This document shows, in pieces, positions 1 to 8,718 of a stretch of 43,673 nucleotides of DNA (within the stretch, counting starts at the first letter, position 1; each line of letters begins with the position of its first letter). The notes beneath the pieces were generated by a model that saw only the letters and a list, made by a program, of their open reading frames with translations, searched no databases and was not told the origin of the DNA. This DNA comes from Prevotellaceae bacterium UBA6858. Its GTDB lineage: Bacteria > Bacteroidota > Bacteroidia > Bacteroidales > Bacteroidaceae. Made by a program: the position numbers and the translations under genes. The stretch lies in contig DKDC01000022.1 of assembly GCA_002451695.1 (NCBI GenBank), positions 1 through 43,673 of the forward strand. Reading direction: 5' to 3'.

Positions 1-1
1 C

Positions 2-694
2 GCCTTCTGCAACAACAACCCCATTAGGTACATTGACCCGGATGGCAGGGATGTTTTTTATTCGAGCGAAGGACGGTTTCTCAGAGAGAACAAAAAGAAA
101 ACTGATTATGTTTTTGTTGATGGCAATCAATTGTTTTATAACAATAAAGCCGTTACTAATGAACAATTTGTAGGTATGGCAAGTACTGTTTATGGGGAAA
201 GTTCTAATGGATATGGTGTAGTTGATAAAAACGAAATGTTTGCAATAGCAAGTGTGCATCTCAAAAATAAAATAGCTTTCGGGAAGAGGTCTTCTATGGC
301 TGATGCTTTTAAGAAAACAGACGCTGACAAGCAAACAGAATCTATGCAAATAGCAAATGCTGCTGTAATTAATGCATTGGCAGGCGGGCAAGACCTCAGT
401 AATGGCGCTGACCAATGGGATGGGGCGGAACAAGCTATGATACCGGGTGAGAATTTGGAAAAAGCTTCTAATGGACGTTTTATGTATAAGATGAATACCA
501 TGGGCTGGTCCATGCAGAATAAACATTATGAGTCGTGGAAATCAAATATAGAAGAAACTTTTGGCGATGGAAAATTTACTGTTCCACAGACAAGAAAAGC
601 CATGTTCAACTATGGAGGTATGCGTAACAAAGGTAAAACTCGCCTGTTCTCCACAGCACAGTACGGACTTACCATCTTTTGGAAAACAAAATAA
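2..694 (+). CDS. C-terminal end of an Rhs-type polymorphic toxin (5' end outside window)
   Basis: The frame is open from the window edge, so only the last 230 or so residues are visible. They begin with NNNPIRYIDPDGRDVF, which matches the end of the RHS repeat-associated core (typically NPxxxxDPDGR). In such proteins everything after this motif is a variable toxin tip. The tip here (about 200 residues) contains GMASTVYGESS, then an alanine-rich helical stretch, then NGADQWDGAEQAM. This order, with a Glu in a YGES-like motif, loosely recalls SleB-type cell-wall hydrolases, but that is only a resemblance. A wall target would fit the secreted neighbour just downstream. The sequence is AT-rich compared with the rest of the window, as is usual for exchangeable toxin tips. 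The Rhs call is firm; the toxin activity is not. Confidence 0.75.
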   Translation, partial: AFCNNNPIRYIDPDGRDVFYSSEGRFLRENKKKTDYVFVDGNQLFYNNKAVTNEQFVGMASTVYGESSNGYGVVDKNEMFAIASVHLKNKIAFGKRSSMADAFKKTDADKQTESMQIANAAVINALAGGQDLSNGADQWDGAEQAMIPGENLEKASNGRFMYKMNTMGWSMQNKHYESWKSNIEETFGDGKFTVPQTRKAMFNYGGMRNKGKTRLFSTAQYGLTIFWKTK

Positions 695-696
695 GG

Positions 697-1395
697 ATGA
701 TTGCAAGAAATTTTCTTTTTATGGTAGTATGCCTTTTAATGTGTCCGCCGGCTTTGTCGGCAAACAATGGCGTAACAAGGTACAGTGTTGTGTATAATGA
801 AAAGCTGATAGAGGAACACATTTACAATGACGGACATTTGCAAAGTATAATATCATGCGGGCAGGAAGGAAAACGCGACTCATTTGTATTGGACTCCAAG
901 TGCGGAATTGTGTGCTATTACATGACCAAGACAGGTTATGAGAAAAATGCCAATTCTGTGTACGCCCGATATTTTGAACCCGATTTTGAAAGTTCGTTGC
1001 AGTCATGCAGCCTTTTTAATTTGCTCGATAACGGTATATTGTTGGGGGATATAATTTATGGTGTCATGCAGTTGGACTCCATGCTTTGCACCGACATGAA
1101 ATATGGTTATGAAAAAAAGACGATGACAAAAGCAGGACACACTGTATGCATAAGGTATGATTCACTTTTTTCAAAAATAAGGATGCCGGCGGTCTCTTTT
1201 TTTCAGCCGTTTGAACACACTCCGCTGAAGTGTGTGGAAATAAAGATAAAAAGAGGGTGTCTTAAGAGAATACGTCTTGTAGGTTCGGGGGCAAAAGTTT
1301 CAGTTAGCCTTAAATACAGGAATGGTATATTGGCGGAAAAAGAAATAAAATATGGACGAGGGGAAAGGGATACATATAAATACAGGAAGGAATAA
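697..1395 (+). CDS. Secreted protein of unknown family, candidate immunity protein to the Rhs tip
   Basis: I do not recognise this family. The ATG at 697 lies two bases after the stop of the Rhs gene. A TTG start at 679 is possible but would only add residues before the signal peptide. The product is about 232 residues. It opens with a signal peptide (MIARNFLFMVVCLLMCPPALSA, cleaved near ALSA), so it probably sits in the periplasm or outer envelope. The mature part has several Cys and many short beta-like segments, ending in a Lys/Arg-rich tail (ERDTYKYRKE). Its position directly after an Rhs toxin tip, with almost no gap and the same AT-rich composition, is the classical place for a cognate immunity gene. 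A periplasmic immunity protein would imply a toxin acting on the wall or periplasm. Function is inferred from context only. Confidence 0.6.
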   Translation: MIARNFLFMVVCLLMCPPALSANNGVTRYSVVYNEKLIEEHIYNDGHLQSIISCGQEGKRDSFVLDSKCGIVCYYMTKTGYEKNANSVYARYFEPDFESSLQSCSLFNLLDNGILLGDIIYGVMQLDSMLCTDMKYGYEKKTMTKAGHTVCIRYDSLFSKIRMPAVSFFQPFEHTPLKCVEIKIKRGCLKRIRLVGSGAKVSVSLKYRNGILAEKEIKYGRGERDTYKYRKE

Positions 1396-1396
1396 G

Positions 1397-1478
1397 AAAA
1401 AAGATCTGATGTAGATTGAATTATGTATTATGTAATTTTTCCTGCATAGGACATAGTTTTTCCCATGTCAGACATGGC
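1397..1478 (-). repeat. 21-bp-phased dyad element, copy A (inverted orientation)
   Basis: Four 15-bp imperfect dyads are centred at 1407, 1428, 1449 and 1470, exactly 21 bp apart. Read on the minus strand, the order is a near-perfect palindrome (CCATGTCTGACATGG), CTATGTCCTATGCAG, TTACATAATACATAA, then CTACATCAGATC followed by six T. The linkers are A-rich. The copy lies between the convergent ends of the Rhs-associated gene and trmN6, with the T-rich end distal to trmN6. The remainder of the 1396-1519 gap shows no gene. Confidence 0.85.
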
Positions 1479-1519
1479 AAAATTCAATGTGTGTGGCTTG
1501 TTTGTAGGCTAATATCGCT

Positions 1520-2251
1520 TTATGTTTTGTCGAGGTAAAAATCTTTTGTCAGCGATAAATATTCTTCTGTTTTTGAACCGTCTGCATTCTGGAGTGTAAT
1601 CGTGTCGTCTATGCGTTCTTTTATGGTTCGTCTCCTTTTGACAAACTGCATCAGTTTGCGTTTGGGCGTTTTGCCATGAACGGTAACCACGTTGGTGCAG
1701 TGTGTGGGGCGGAAATCTTTCTCCCATGCCCAAAACTCAAAGTCATCCGCAATGCTGCCCGGAATGATGACCGCAAAGCTCCCATGTGTGGTTATCAGAC
1801 GGCTGGCGCACTCTATCAATTGTTGCGGCGTTAATGTTTCAAAGCATCTTGCCATAGACCTGCTTGAGCCGCTTTCAAGGCATCCTGTCGGGAAAAAAGG
1901 CGGGTTGCTGACTATTAGGTCGTATTTATATGGAATGCCGATGGTGCGGATGTCGGCGCAATGGTATTCTGTGCTTGATGCAAAAGGGCTTGCTTCTGCG
2001 TTCTTGCGTGCCATATTGACAGCCTCGCCGTTTATGTCTATGCCCGTGATTTTCGCGTTTGGGCAACGTTGGGCAAGCATCAGACTTATAATTCCGCTTC
2101 CTGTGCCAATGTCGAGAACGGATTGGGTGTGCGGCGGGATTTCAGCCCACGCGCCAAGCAACACTCCGTCTGTGCCGACGCTCATCGAAGTTCCGCCGCT
2201 TTCTATGCTGAATTGCTTGAATTGAAATGTTTTCTTAATATTGCCGCCCAT
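1520..2251 (-). CDS. trmN6: tRNA1(Val) (adenine-N6)-methyltransferase, TrmN6/YfiC type
   Basis: This is a class I SAM-dependent methyltransferase of 243 residues, the normal length for TrmN6, which methylates A37 of tRNA1(Val). The N-terminus (FKQFSIESGGTSMSVGTDGVLLGAW) matches the substrate-side signature of this family. The SAM-binding motif I is VLDIGTGSGIISLMLAQ (about residues 65-81), followed by the acidic residue of motif II (ITGIDINGEA). The amino-methyltransferase motif IV is NPPFF, typical of N6-adenine enzymes. The gene is transcribed away from lon; the two share a short promoter region. A related 16S/23S enzyme is possible but the overall pattern fits TrmN6 best. Confidence 0.85.
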   Translation of the reverse strand: MGGNIKKTFQFKQFSIESGGTSMSVGTDGVLLGAWAEIPPHTQSVLDIGTGSGIISLMLAQRCPNAKITGIDINGEAVNMARKNAEASPFASSTEYHCADIRTIGIPYKYDLIVSNPPFFPTGCLESGSSRSMARCFETLTPQQLIECASRLITTHGSFAVIIPGSIADDFEFWAWEKDFRPTHCTNVVTVHGKTPKRKLMQFVKRRRTIKERIDDTITLQNADGSKTEEYLSLTKDFYLDKT

Positions 2252-2283
2252 AATCCTTATGTGATTAAGTGTGAAACCGTTTG

Positions 2284-2291
2284 CAAAAGTA
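2284..2291 (-). promoter_or_regulatory. Bacteroidetes -7 box for trmN6
   Basis: On the minus strand the sequence TACTTTTG matches TAnnTTTG. Transcription would start some 25 bases ahead of the trmN6 ATG. No clear TTG element was seen at the expected distance. Confidence 0.4.
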
Positions 2292-2302
2292 CAAAAAGCA
2301 TC

Positions 2303-2331
2303 TTTGTTCTCATAAATTATAAGTATTTTTG
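2303..2331 (+). promoter_or_regulatory. Bacteroidetes-type promoter for the lon operon
   Basis: TTTG at 2303-2306, a 17-bp spacer, then TATTTTTG at 2324-2331 fit the -33/-7 pattern of the Bacteroidetes primary sigma factor. The leader to the lon ATG would be roughly 85 bases. Confidence 0.5.
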
Positions 2332-2423
2332 CACCTTGAACAAAGTGGGCTTTTCTTTAAGAATGCCACAACTTATGGCAGAATGGGTAAGTAGCAGTCC
2401 GCAGATAATGAAGATAAATAAGG

Positions 2424-4898
2424 ATGAGTGATATAAATGAAAGCAGACATTTCCAACTTATAGCTGATTTTGACGGAGATGTGGAGAAGGTGCTTAATGT
2501 GGAAGTGAAAGGGGAGATAGGTATTCTTCCTTTGAGGAATATGGCTCTTTTCCCCGGTGTGGCCATACCTTGCACGATAGGGAGAAAGTCAAGTCTGGAG
2601 CTTGTAAGGCAGGCGTGCGAAAGCGATGAGTATATAGGGGTGGTGAGCCAAAAGACGCCGGAAGTGGACGCTCCGGCAGAGAAGGATATTTATGAGGTCG
2701 GCACTCTGGCAAAAGTGGTAAGGGTGCTTGAATTGCCCGAAAACACGCATACCGCGATACTTCAGGGATTTGCCCGCTTCAGAATAAAAAGACTGAGTGC
2801 CGCGAAGCCGTTTATGAAAGCCGAGGTGGACGTGCTCAAGGAGCAGCTGGCGGCTAAAGACAACAAGGAATTTGCCGCTTTGGCGGCTGCCTGCAAGGAC
2901 ATAACGGAACGTTATATGTCACAAAGCGCGATGCAAGTAGAACCGTCTTTCGCATTAAGAAACATCTCGAATGACTTTTTCCTGATAAATTTCATTTGCA
3001 CCAACCTGCCGTTTTCCCTAAAGGAAAAAAACGAGCTGCTGCAGATAGGCTCTATGGTCAAGCGTGCTTACAAACTGGTGGGCATATTGAATAGGGAAGC
3101 CCAATTTGCCGCATTGAAAGCCAATATCCGCAATAAAACACGCGAAGAGCTTGACAAGCAGCAAAAGGAATATTTCCTGCAACAGCAGATAAAGAACATC
3201 CAGGACGAACTTGGCGAAAATCCGCAAAACCAGGACGTAAACGAACTGAAGAACAAGGCGGCAAAGAAAAAGTTGCCCGAAAACATAAAGGAGTTTTTCG
3301 ATCGCGAGTTAAAGAAATTAGAACGCATCAATCCGCAGAATCCGGATTATAGCGTGCAGCTTAACTATTTGCAGACGGTGCTGTCGTTGCCTTGGAATGT
3401 AACGACCAAGGATGATCTTGATTTGAAGCACGCCCGCAATGTGTTGAACCGCGATCATTACGGATTGGAAAAGGTCAAGGAGCGCATACTGGAGCATCTT
3501 GCCATTCTTACCTTGAAGAAAGACCAAAAGTCCCCGATAATATGCCTTTACGGTCCTCCGGGAGTGGGAAAGACGTCTTTGGGGAAAAGCATTGCAGCGG
3601 CATTGAAGCGGAAGTATGTGCGCGTCTCTTTGGGCGGGTTGCATGACGAGTCGGAAATACGCGGACACCGCCGCACATATATTGGCGCAATGCCCGGGCG
3701 CATAATAAAGGGAATGGTAAAGGCCGGGTCGAATAACCCTGTGTTCATATTGGACGAGATAGACAAAATATCCGGCAACAATTATAACGGCGACCCGGCT
3801 TCCGCTTTATTGGAAGTGCTTGACCCGGAGCAAAACAATTCGTTTCATGACAACTTTTTGGACATAGACTATGATTTGTCTCAGGTGATGTTTATCGCAA
3901 CGGCAAATACGCTAAGCACCATTCCTTCCGCACTCCTTGACAGAATGGAGCTGATAGAAGTCAGCGGGTATCTGACGGAAGAAAAGACGGAAATCGCAAA
4001 GCGTCATTTGGTGTCAAAGGAGTTGAAGGCGGCGGGGTTGGACAAGGAGCATTCCGGGCATACGGTGCAGCTTGGCAAAAAAGCGCTGGAAACGGTAATA
4101 GAATTGTACACGCGTGAGAGCGGGGTGCGCCAGCTTGAAAAGCAGTTGGGCAAAATAATGCGAAAAGTGGCTTTTCGTATAGTGTCTGGTGCAGAACCCA
4201 CTTATGCCGACAAGGCAATGCAGCCTGCCGACGTGAAAGAATTGCTGGGTAATCCTCCGTACAATCGCGACAAGTATCAAGGAAACGATTATGCAGGCGT
4301 GGTAACCGGGCTTGCATGGACATCGGTAGGTGGCGTTATCCTTTATATAGAAACCAGTCTGAGCAAGGGGAAAAGTGCAAAGCTGACGCTTACAGGAAAC
4401 TTGGGTGATGTTATGAAAGAATCGGCAGTGCTTGCATTGGAATACATAAAAGCTCATGCTGACAAACTGAACATTGACATACGTATTTTTGATAATTGGA
4501 ATATCCATGTTCATGTGCCGGAGGGAGCGACACCAAAAGACGGCCCTTCTGCGGGCATAACCATCGCAACATCTTTAGCTTCGGCTCTTACACAGCGGAA
4601 AGTGAGGGAGAAACTCGCAATGACGGGCGAGATAACGCTTCGGGGTAAAGTGCTTCCGGTCGGTGGCATAAAAGAGAAAATACTGGCTGCAAAGCGTGCA
4701 GGCATTACAGACATAATAATAAGCAGGGACAACAAGAAAGACATTGAGGATATCCCCGAGATATATATGAGGGGATTGGGTTTCCATTACGTGGAAAACG
4801 TTATGGAAGTTTTGGAATATGCCTTGCTTGATGAAAAAGTTGACGGTGCAATAGACCTTTCTGTGAAAGAAGATTGCGCCTCGTGCGAAAACAAATGA
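2424..4898 (+). CDS. lon: ATP-dependent protease La (Lon)
   Basis: Lon is a cytoplasmic hexameric AAA+ protease that degrades misfolded and regulatory proteins. The 824-residue product has the full order: an N-terminal LAN substrate domain (about residues 30-225, starting at EIGILPLRNMALFPGV), a coiled-coil linker rich in Lys/Glu/Gln, the AAA+ module with Walker A GPPGVGKTS (about 377-385) and Walker B VFILDEIDK, and the C-terminal peptidase. The catalytic Ser lies in DGPSAG (about residue 709), with the Lys in GGIKEK (about 752). The ATG at 2424 is the first in frame. The next gene, tgt, starts inside the last codons (ATGA overlap), so lon heads an operon lon-tgt-lptF-helicase with translational coupling. 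Length and all key residues are normal. Confidence 0.97.
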   Translation: MSDINESRHFQLIADFDGDVEKVLNVEVKGEIGILPLRNMALFPGVAIPCTIGRKSSLELVRQACESDEYIGVVSQKTPEVDAPAEKDIYEVGTLAKVVRVLELPENTHTAILQGFARFRIKRLSAAKPFMKAEVDVLKEQLAAKDNKEFAALAAACKDITERYMSQSAMQVEPSFALRNISNDFFLINFICTNLPFSLKEKNELLQIGSMVKRAYKLVGILNREAQFAALKANIRNKTREELDKQQKEYFLQQQIKNIQDELGENPQNQDVNELKNKAAKKKLPENIKEFFDRELKKLERINPQNPDYSVQLNYLQTVLSLPWNVTTKDDLDLKHARNVLNRDHYGLEKVKERILEHLAILTLKKDQKSPIICLYGPPGVGKTSLGKSIAAALKRKYVRVSLGGLHDESEIRGHRRTYIGAMPGRIIKGMVKAGSNNPVFILDEIDKISGNNYNGDPASALLEVLDPEQNNSFHDNFLDIDYDLSQVMFIATANTLSTIPSALLDRMELIEVSGYLTEEKTEIAKRHLVSKELKAAGLDKEHSGHTVQLGKKALETVIELYTRESGVRQLEKQLGKIMRKVAFRIVSGAEPTYADKAMQPADVKELLGNPPYNRDKYQGNDYAGVVTGLAWTSVGGVILYIETSLSKGKSAKLTLTGNLGDVMKESAVLALEYIKAHADKLNIDIRIFDNWNIHVHVPEGATPKDGPSAGITIATSLASALTQRKVREKLAMTGEITLRGKVLPVGGIKEKILAAKRAGITDIIISRDNKKDIEDIPEIYMRGLGFHYVENVMEVLEYALLDEKVDGAIDLSVKEDCASCENK

Positions 4899-6037
4899 GA
4901 ACGGGCGTGGAATTTGTGCTGGAGCATACAGATGCCAATACAAGGGCGAGGGCTGGGGTGGTAAAAACTGCACACGGAGACATTAAGACCCCAATATTCA
5001 TGCCTGTGGGAACTCAAGGTACGGTGAAGGGCGTGCTTGCTTCTGATTTGAAAGACAGCGTAAAGGCGCAGATTATACTCGGAAATACATACCACCTGTA
5101 TCTTCGCCCCGGAACGGAGATTTTGGAGAAGTCAGGAGGCTTGCACAAGTTCTCTTCCTGGAACGGACCTATACTGACCGACAGCGGGGGCTTTCAGGTT
5201 TTCTCGCTTACGGACATAAGGAAGATAAGCGAAGAAGGTTGTGAATTCCGGTCTAACATAGATGGCAGCAAACATTTCTTCTCGCCCGAAAAAGTCATGG
5301 ACGTGCAACGGTCGATAGGGGCGGATATAATAATGGCTTTTGACGAATGCGCCCCGGGAGATTCCACGTACGAATATGCCCGCAAAAGTTTGAGACTAAC
5401 GGAAAGGTGGCTTGAACGCTGTTTTGAACGTTTTGGCTCAACCCTGCCTTTATATGGGTACGAACAGTCGCTTTTCCCGATAGTGCAAGGATGCACCTAT
5501 GACGATTTGCGACGCGAGAGCGCACGCAATGTCATGCAATACGATGCCGACGGATACGCCATAGGAGGGCTGGCTGTGGGAGAGCCGACAGACGTGATGT
5601 ATCATATAATTGACGTTGTAAATGAAATTCTCCCAGAGAACCGCCCGCGATACCTTATGGGTGTGGGAACTCCTGCCAACATTCTCGAAGGAATAGAAAG
5701 GGGGGTTGATATGTTTGACTGCGTGATGCCGACACGCAATGGCAGAAACGCCATGCTTTTTACATCGCAGGGGATTATGAACGCAAGAAACAAAAAGTGG
5801 GAAGATGATTTTTCCCCGATAGACCCTGCCGGGATTAGCGATGTTGGCACAATGTACACCAAGGCATATCTTCACCATGTTTTCAAGGCAAAGGAGCTTG
5901 TGGCCATGGAGATTGCCTCTATTAACAATTTGGCTTTCTATCTTTATCTCGTGGGCGAGGCAAGAAAACACATTTTAGCCAATGACTATGAGGACTGGAA
6001 ATCGGACACGTTACCTGTAATAATGCGGCGTTTGTGA
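4895..6037 (+). CDS. tgt: Queuine/preQ1 tRNA-guanine transglycosylase, lacking the usual zinc ligands
   Basis: Tgt exchanges guanine 34 for preQ1 in tRNAs with GUN anticodons, the base-exchange step of queuosine synthesis. The 380-residue product carries the substrate and catalytic motifs DSGGFQVFS, AFDECAP, GGLAVGE and MFDCVMPTRNGRNAM. The zinc site is unusual. Where E. coli Tgt has CxCxxC and a His in TIHNL, this protein reads DFSPIDPAGISDVGTMYTK and SINNL, so all four ligands are replaced. The ATG at 4895 overlaps the lon stop as ATGA and is preferred over an in-frame TTG at 4874. The stop overlaps the start of the permease gene. Despite the missing metal site, the barrel and active-site motifs are intact, so a working enzyme is likely. 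Confidence 0.93.
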   Translation: MRTGVEFVLEHTDANTRARAGVVKTAHGDIKTPIFMPVGTQGTVKGVLASDLKDSVKAQIILGNTYHLYLRPGTEILEKSGGLHKFSSWNGPILTDSGGFQVFSLTDIRKISEEGCEFRSNIDGSKHFFSPEKVMDVQRSIGADIIMAFDECAPGDSTYEYARKSLRLTERWLERCFERFGSTLPLYGYEQSLFPIVQGCTYDDLRRESARNVMQYDADGYAIGGLAVGEPTDVMYHIIDVVNEILPENRPRYLMGVGTPANILEGIERGVDMFDCVMPTRNGRNAMLFTSQGIMNARNKKWEDDFSPIDPAGISDVGTMYTKAYLHHVFKAKELVAMEIASINNLAFYLYLVGEARKHILANDYEDWKSDTLPVIMRRL

Positions 6038-7254
6038 TGAGGCTAGCAAAAAAGTTCAGTTGTTTGCGTGTGAGATGCCGCAGACTTTTTGCTTCGGACG
6101 AAAAGCTAAGGGCTGTTGTTCTTGCAGAAAAAGAAGGACGGAATGAAGGCAAAGGACGGAAACCTGTTCTTGGCAGGATAGACTGGTACATAATCAAGAA
6201 GTTCCTTGGTACATACTTTTTTTCAATAGCATTGATTATGGCGATTGCCACAATCTTTGACTTTAACGAACGAATAGACAAGTTCACGTCCTCCCACGCC
6301 ACATGGAACGAGATAATATTTGACTATTATCTGAACTTCATTCCTTATCTGGCAAACCTTTTCAGTGCATTGTTCGTTTTTATTTCTGTGATATTTTTCA
6401 CAACCAAACTTGCAGACAACTCGGAAATAATAGCGATGCGCTCCATTGGAATGGGGTTTAACCGTTTGCTGAGACCGTATATGGTTTCAGCGGGCGTTAT
6501 AGCGGCTCTTTCGTTTGTCCTGGGCTCGTTTGTCATTCCTCACGGCAATGTGGAGCGTTTGAATTTCGACCAGCAATACATCCACAAGCAAAAGGTAACA
6601 ACAGCGGAGAACGTACAGTTGTACGTTGATACTGGCGTTGTGGCGTATATACAGCATTTTGACAACGACACAAAGACTGGCTTCAACTTTTCTCTTGACA
6701 AGTTTAGCGACAAAAAACTTGTTTCCCATCTCACGGCATCTTCCATCCAATACGACACACTGGCCCAGAAACGCTACAAGTGGAAGATACGCGACTATGA
6801 GGTGAGGGAACTTCACGGATTAAGGGAGAAAATTTACAATGGGGCAGAGAAAGATTCCATAATAATGATGGAACCGTCAGACTTTATGTATTCTCGTAAC
6901 CAGCAGGAAACTCTCACTTCCCCGGAACTTTACAGGTTCATAGAGAAGCAGAAGATGCGCGGGGCAGCCAACTTGAGTATGTTTGAGGTGGAGTTCCACA
7001 AACGTTTCGCATCCCCGTTTGCGGCGTTCATACTCACGGTTATCGGGGTGTCTCTGTCGTGCCAGAAAAGAAAAGGGGGAATGGGGCTTTCTTTGGGTGT
7101 GGGTTTGGCTTTGAGCTTTTCCTATATATTGTTTGAGACAGTTTCTTCCACGTTTGCAGTAAAAGACAATTGGCCTCCGCTGTTTTCTGCGTGGATTCCT
7201 AATATACTATTCTCTTTCATTGCCTTTATTTTGTATCGAAGGACTCCGAAATAA
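6037..7254 (+). CDS. LptF/LptG family permease (YjgP/YjgQ), LPS export
   Basis: LptF and LptG form the inner-membrane core of the ABC transporter that extracts LPS and drives it along the Lpt bridge. The protein (405 residues) shows the family layout: a transmembrane helix after IDWYIIKKFLGTYFF, further helices around YLANLFSALFVFISVIFFT and the SAGVIAALSFVLGSF stretch, a large periplasmic beta-jellyroll (about residues 170-310), and C-terminal helices (FAAFILTVIGVSLSC, and the last 60 residues). Before the first helix there is an unusual basic cytoplasmic extension of about 45 residues (RLAKKFSCLRVRCRRLF and on). I see no better start codon in it. The ATG overlaps the tgt stop by one base (TGATG); a GTG at 6034 is possible. 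LptF versus LptG cannot be decided here. Confidence 0.88.
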   Translation: MRLAKKFSCLRVRCRRLFASDEKLRAVVLAEKEGRNEGKGRKPVLGRIDWYIIKKFLGTYFFSIALIMAIATIFDFNERIDKFTSSHATWNEIIFDYYLNFIPYLANLFSALFVFISVIFFTTKLADNSEIIAMRSIGMGFNRLLRPYMVSAGVIAALSFVLGSFVIPHGNVERLNFDQQYIHKQKVTTAENVQLYVDTGVVAYIQHFDNDTKTGFNFSLDKFSDKKLVSHLTASSIQYDTLAQKRYKWKIRDYEVRELHGLREKIYNGAEKDSIIMMEPSDFMYSRNQQETLTSPELYRFIEKQKMRGAANLSMFEVEFHKRFASPFAAFILTVIGVSLSCQKRKGGMGLSLGVGLALSFSYILFETVSSTFAVKDNWPPLFSAWIPNILFSFIAFILYRRTPK

Positions 7255-7286
7255 CGGAAAGGCGTGAAACTGCAAAAAAGAATAAG

Positions 7287-8579
7287 ATGATAGATTTTTA
7301 CGATTTGGATTTAGACGATAAGGTGCTTGACGCACTTGATGCCATGAGGTTTGAGAAATGCACGCCCATTCAGGAAAAGACCATTCCGCCTATACTTGAA
7401 GGACGTGATGTTATGGGAATTGCACAAACTGGCACCGGAAAAACCGCGGCTTATCTGCTGCCCATAATAAACCAGTTGTATGTTGGGGAGCATCCGCAAA
7501 ATGCAATAAACTGCATCGTAATGTCGCCTACACGCGAACTCGCCCAGCAAATAGACCAGGCTATGGAGGGGTTCTCATATTTTGTGCCTGTTTCTTCTGT
7601 GGCGGTTTATGGCGGAAACGACGGAATACGCTATGAGCAGGAAAGCAAGAGCCTGCGGCTCGGCGCTGACATGATTATAGCCACTCCGGGAAGGTTGCTT
7701 GCGCATATACAGTTGGAACATCCTGATTTCTCAAAAGTGAAATTCTTTGTGCTTGATGAGGCGGACAGGATGCTTGACATGGGCTTTTATGACGATATTT
7801 TGAACATTAACAAGCTGCTTCCCGAAAACTGCCAGAAGATAATGTTCTCGGCGACAATGCCCGAAAAAATAAGGCATCTTGCCAAAGGAATATTGAAAAA
7901 TCCGGTGGAGATTAAAATAGCGGTGTCAAAACCTGCGGCGTCGATAATGCAAAAGGTTTGCTATTGCGCCGATACGCAGAAATTGGCTGTAATAAAAAAC
8001 CTTTTCACAAAAAACAAGGAACTGAGCAGGGTGATAGTCTTTTCTTCATCAAAAAAAACGGTAAGACAGCTTACATTGGAACTTTTGAAGCAAAAGATAA
8101 ACGTGGCCGAGATGCACTCAGACCTAGACCAGGCACAGCGTGATGAGACGATGATGAAATTCCGCAACAATCACATATCCGTGCTTGTGGCTACCGACAT
8201 AATATCCCGTGGCATAGACATAGACGACATAGAGCTTGTGGTTAATTACGACGCTCCTGCCGACCCGGAAGATTACATCCACCGCATAGGGCGTACGGCG
8301 AGAGCGGGAAGAGGAGGGGAGTCCCTTACGCTTGTCTGTCTGCGCGACCGCCAGCGTTTCCGTAATATAGAGAAACTTATAGGGAAGAAAGTGGAGGTTT
8401 ATCCGTTGCCGGAAGGAATGGAAGCCGTGGAGGAACGTGTCCGGAAAAAAGACGGACAACGGAGAGGGCGCAAAGAAGGCAGGAAAAGCTCTTACGGCAA
8501 AGGCGGAGGCGGAAAGGGCAGACGCAAAAACGGCAAGGGAAAGGCACAGAACGAAGCCAAAGGAACTGCCTCGAATTAA
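7287..8579 (+). CDS. DEAD-box ATP-dependent RNA helicase, RhlE-like
   Basis: This cytoplasmic RNA helicase of 430 residues has every core motif: Q motif (FEKCTPIQ), motif I AQTGTGKT, Ia PTRELAQQ, Ib TPGRLL, II DEAD, III SAT, and motif VI HRIGRTARAGRGG. The last 60 residues are a low-complexity basic tail rich in Lys, Arg and Gly (GGGGKGRRKNGKGK), typical of RhlE/CsdA-type helicases that use it to bind RNA. These enzymes act in ribosome assembly, mRNA turnover and cold adaptation; which applies here is not visible. It is last in the operon, 32 bases after the permease gene. The ATG at 7287 begins directly at the Q-motif region, the usual architecture. Confidence 0.93.
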   Translation: MIDFYDLDLDDKVLDALDAMRFEKCTPIQEKTIPPILEGRDVMGIAQTGTGKTAAYLLPIINQLYVGEHPQNAINCIVMSPTRELAQQIDQAMEGFSYFVPVSSVAVYGGNDGIRYEQESKSLRLGADMIIATPGRLLAHIQLEHPDFSKVKFFVLDEADRMLDMGFYDDILNINKLLPENCQKIMFSATMPEKIRHLAKGILKNPVEIKIAVSKPAASIMQKVCYCADTQKLAVIKNLFTKNKELSRVIVFSSSKKTVRQLTLELLKQKINVAEMHSDLDQAQRDETMMKFRNNHISVLVATDIISRGIDIDDIELVVNYDAPADPEDYIHRIGRTARAGRGGESLTLVCLRDRQRFRNIEKLIGKKVEVYPLPEGMEAVEERVRKKDGQRRGRKEGRKSSYGKGGGGKGRRKNGKGKAQNEAKGTASN

Positions 8580-8667
8580 GAATGGAGTTAAAAGAATGTC
8601 GCGACAAGCGGTTAGCTGCGTCTGATATAATGCTATAGTGCAGAGAGGTTAAAAAAGAATATGTAAC

Positions 8668-8697
8668 TTGCGGAATGATTTATTCTTTGTAAATTTG
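8668..8697 (+). promoter_or_regulatory. Bacteroidetes-type promoter for bamD
   Basis: TTG at 8668-8670, a 19-bp spacer, and TAAATTTG at 8690-8697 give an almost ideal match to the -33/-7 consensus. The start of transcription would fall about 15 bases before the bamD ATG. Confidence 0.6.
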
Positions 8698-8718
8698 CAA
8701 ACGATATAAAGTGTCTTC

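Noticed and set aside
4874..4894. Upstream TTG start for tgt
   Set aside because: The ATG at 4895 forms a standard ATGA overlap with the lon stop, and the extra residues do not match the family.
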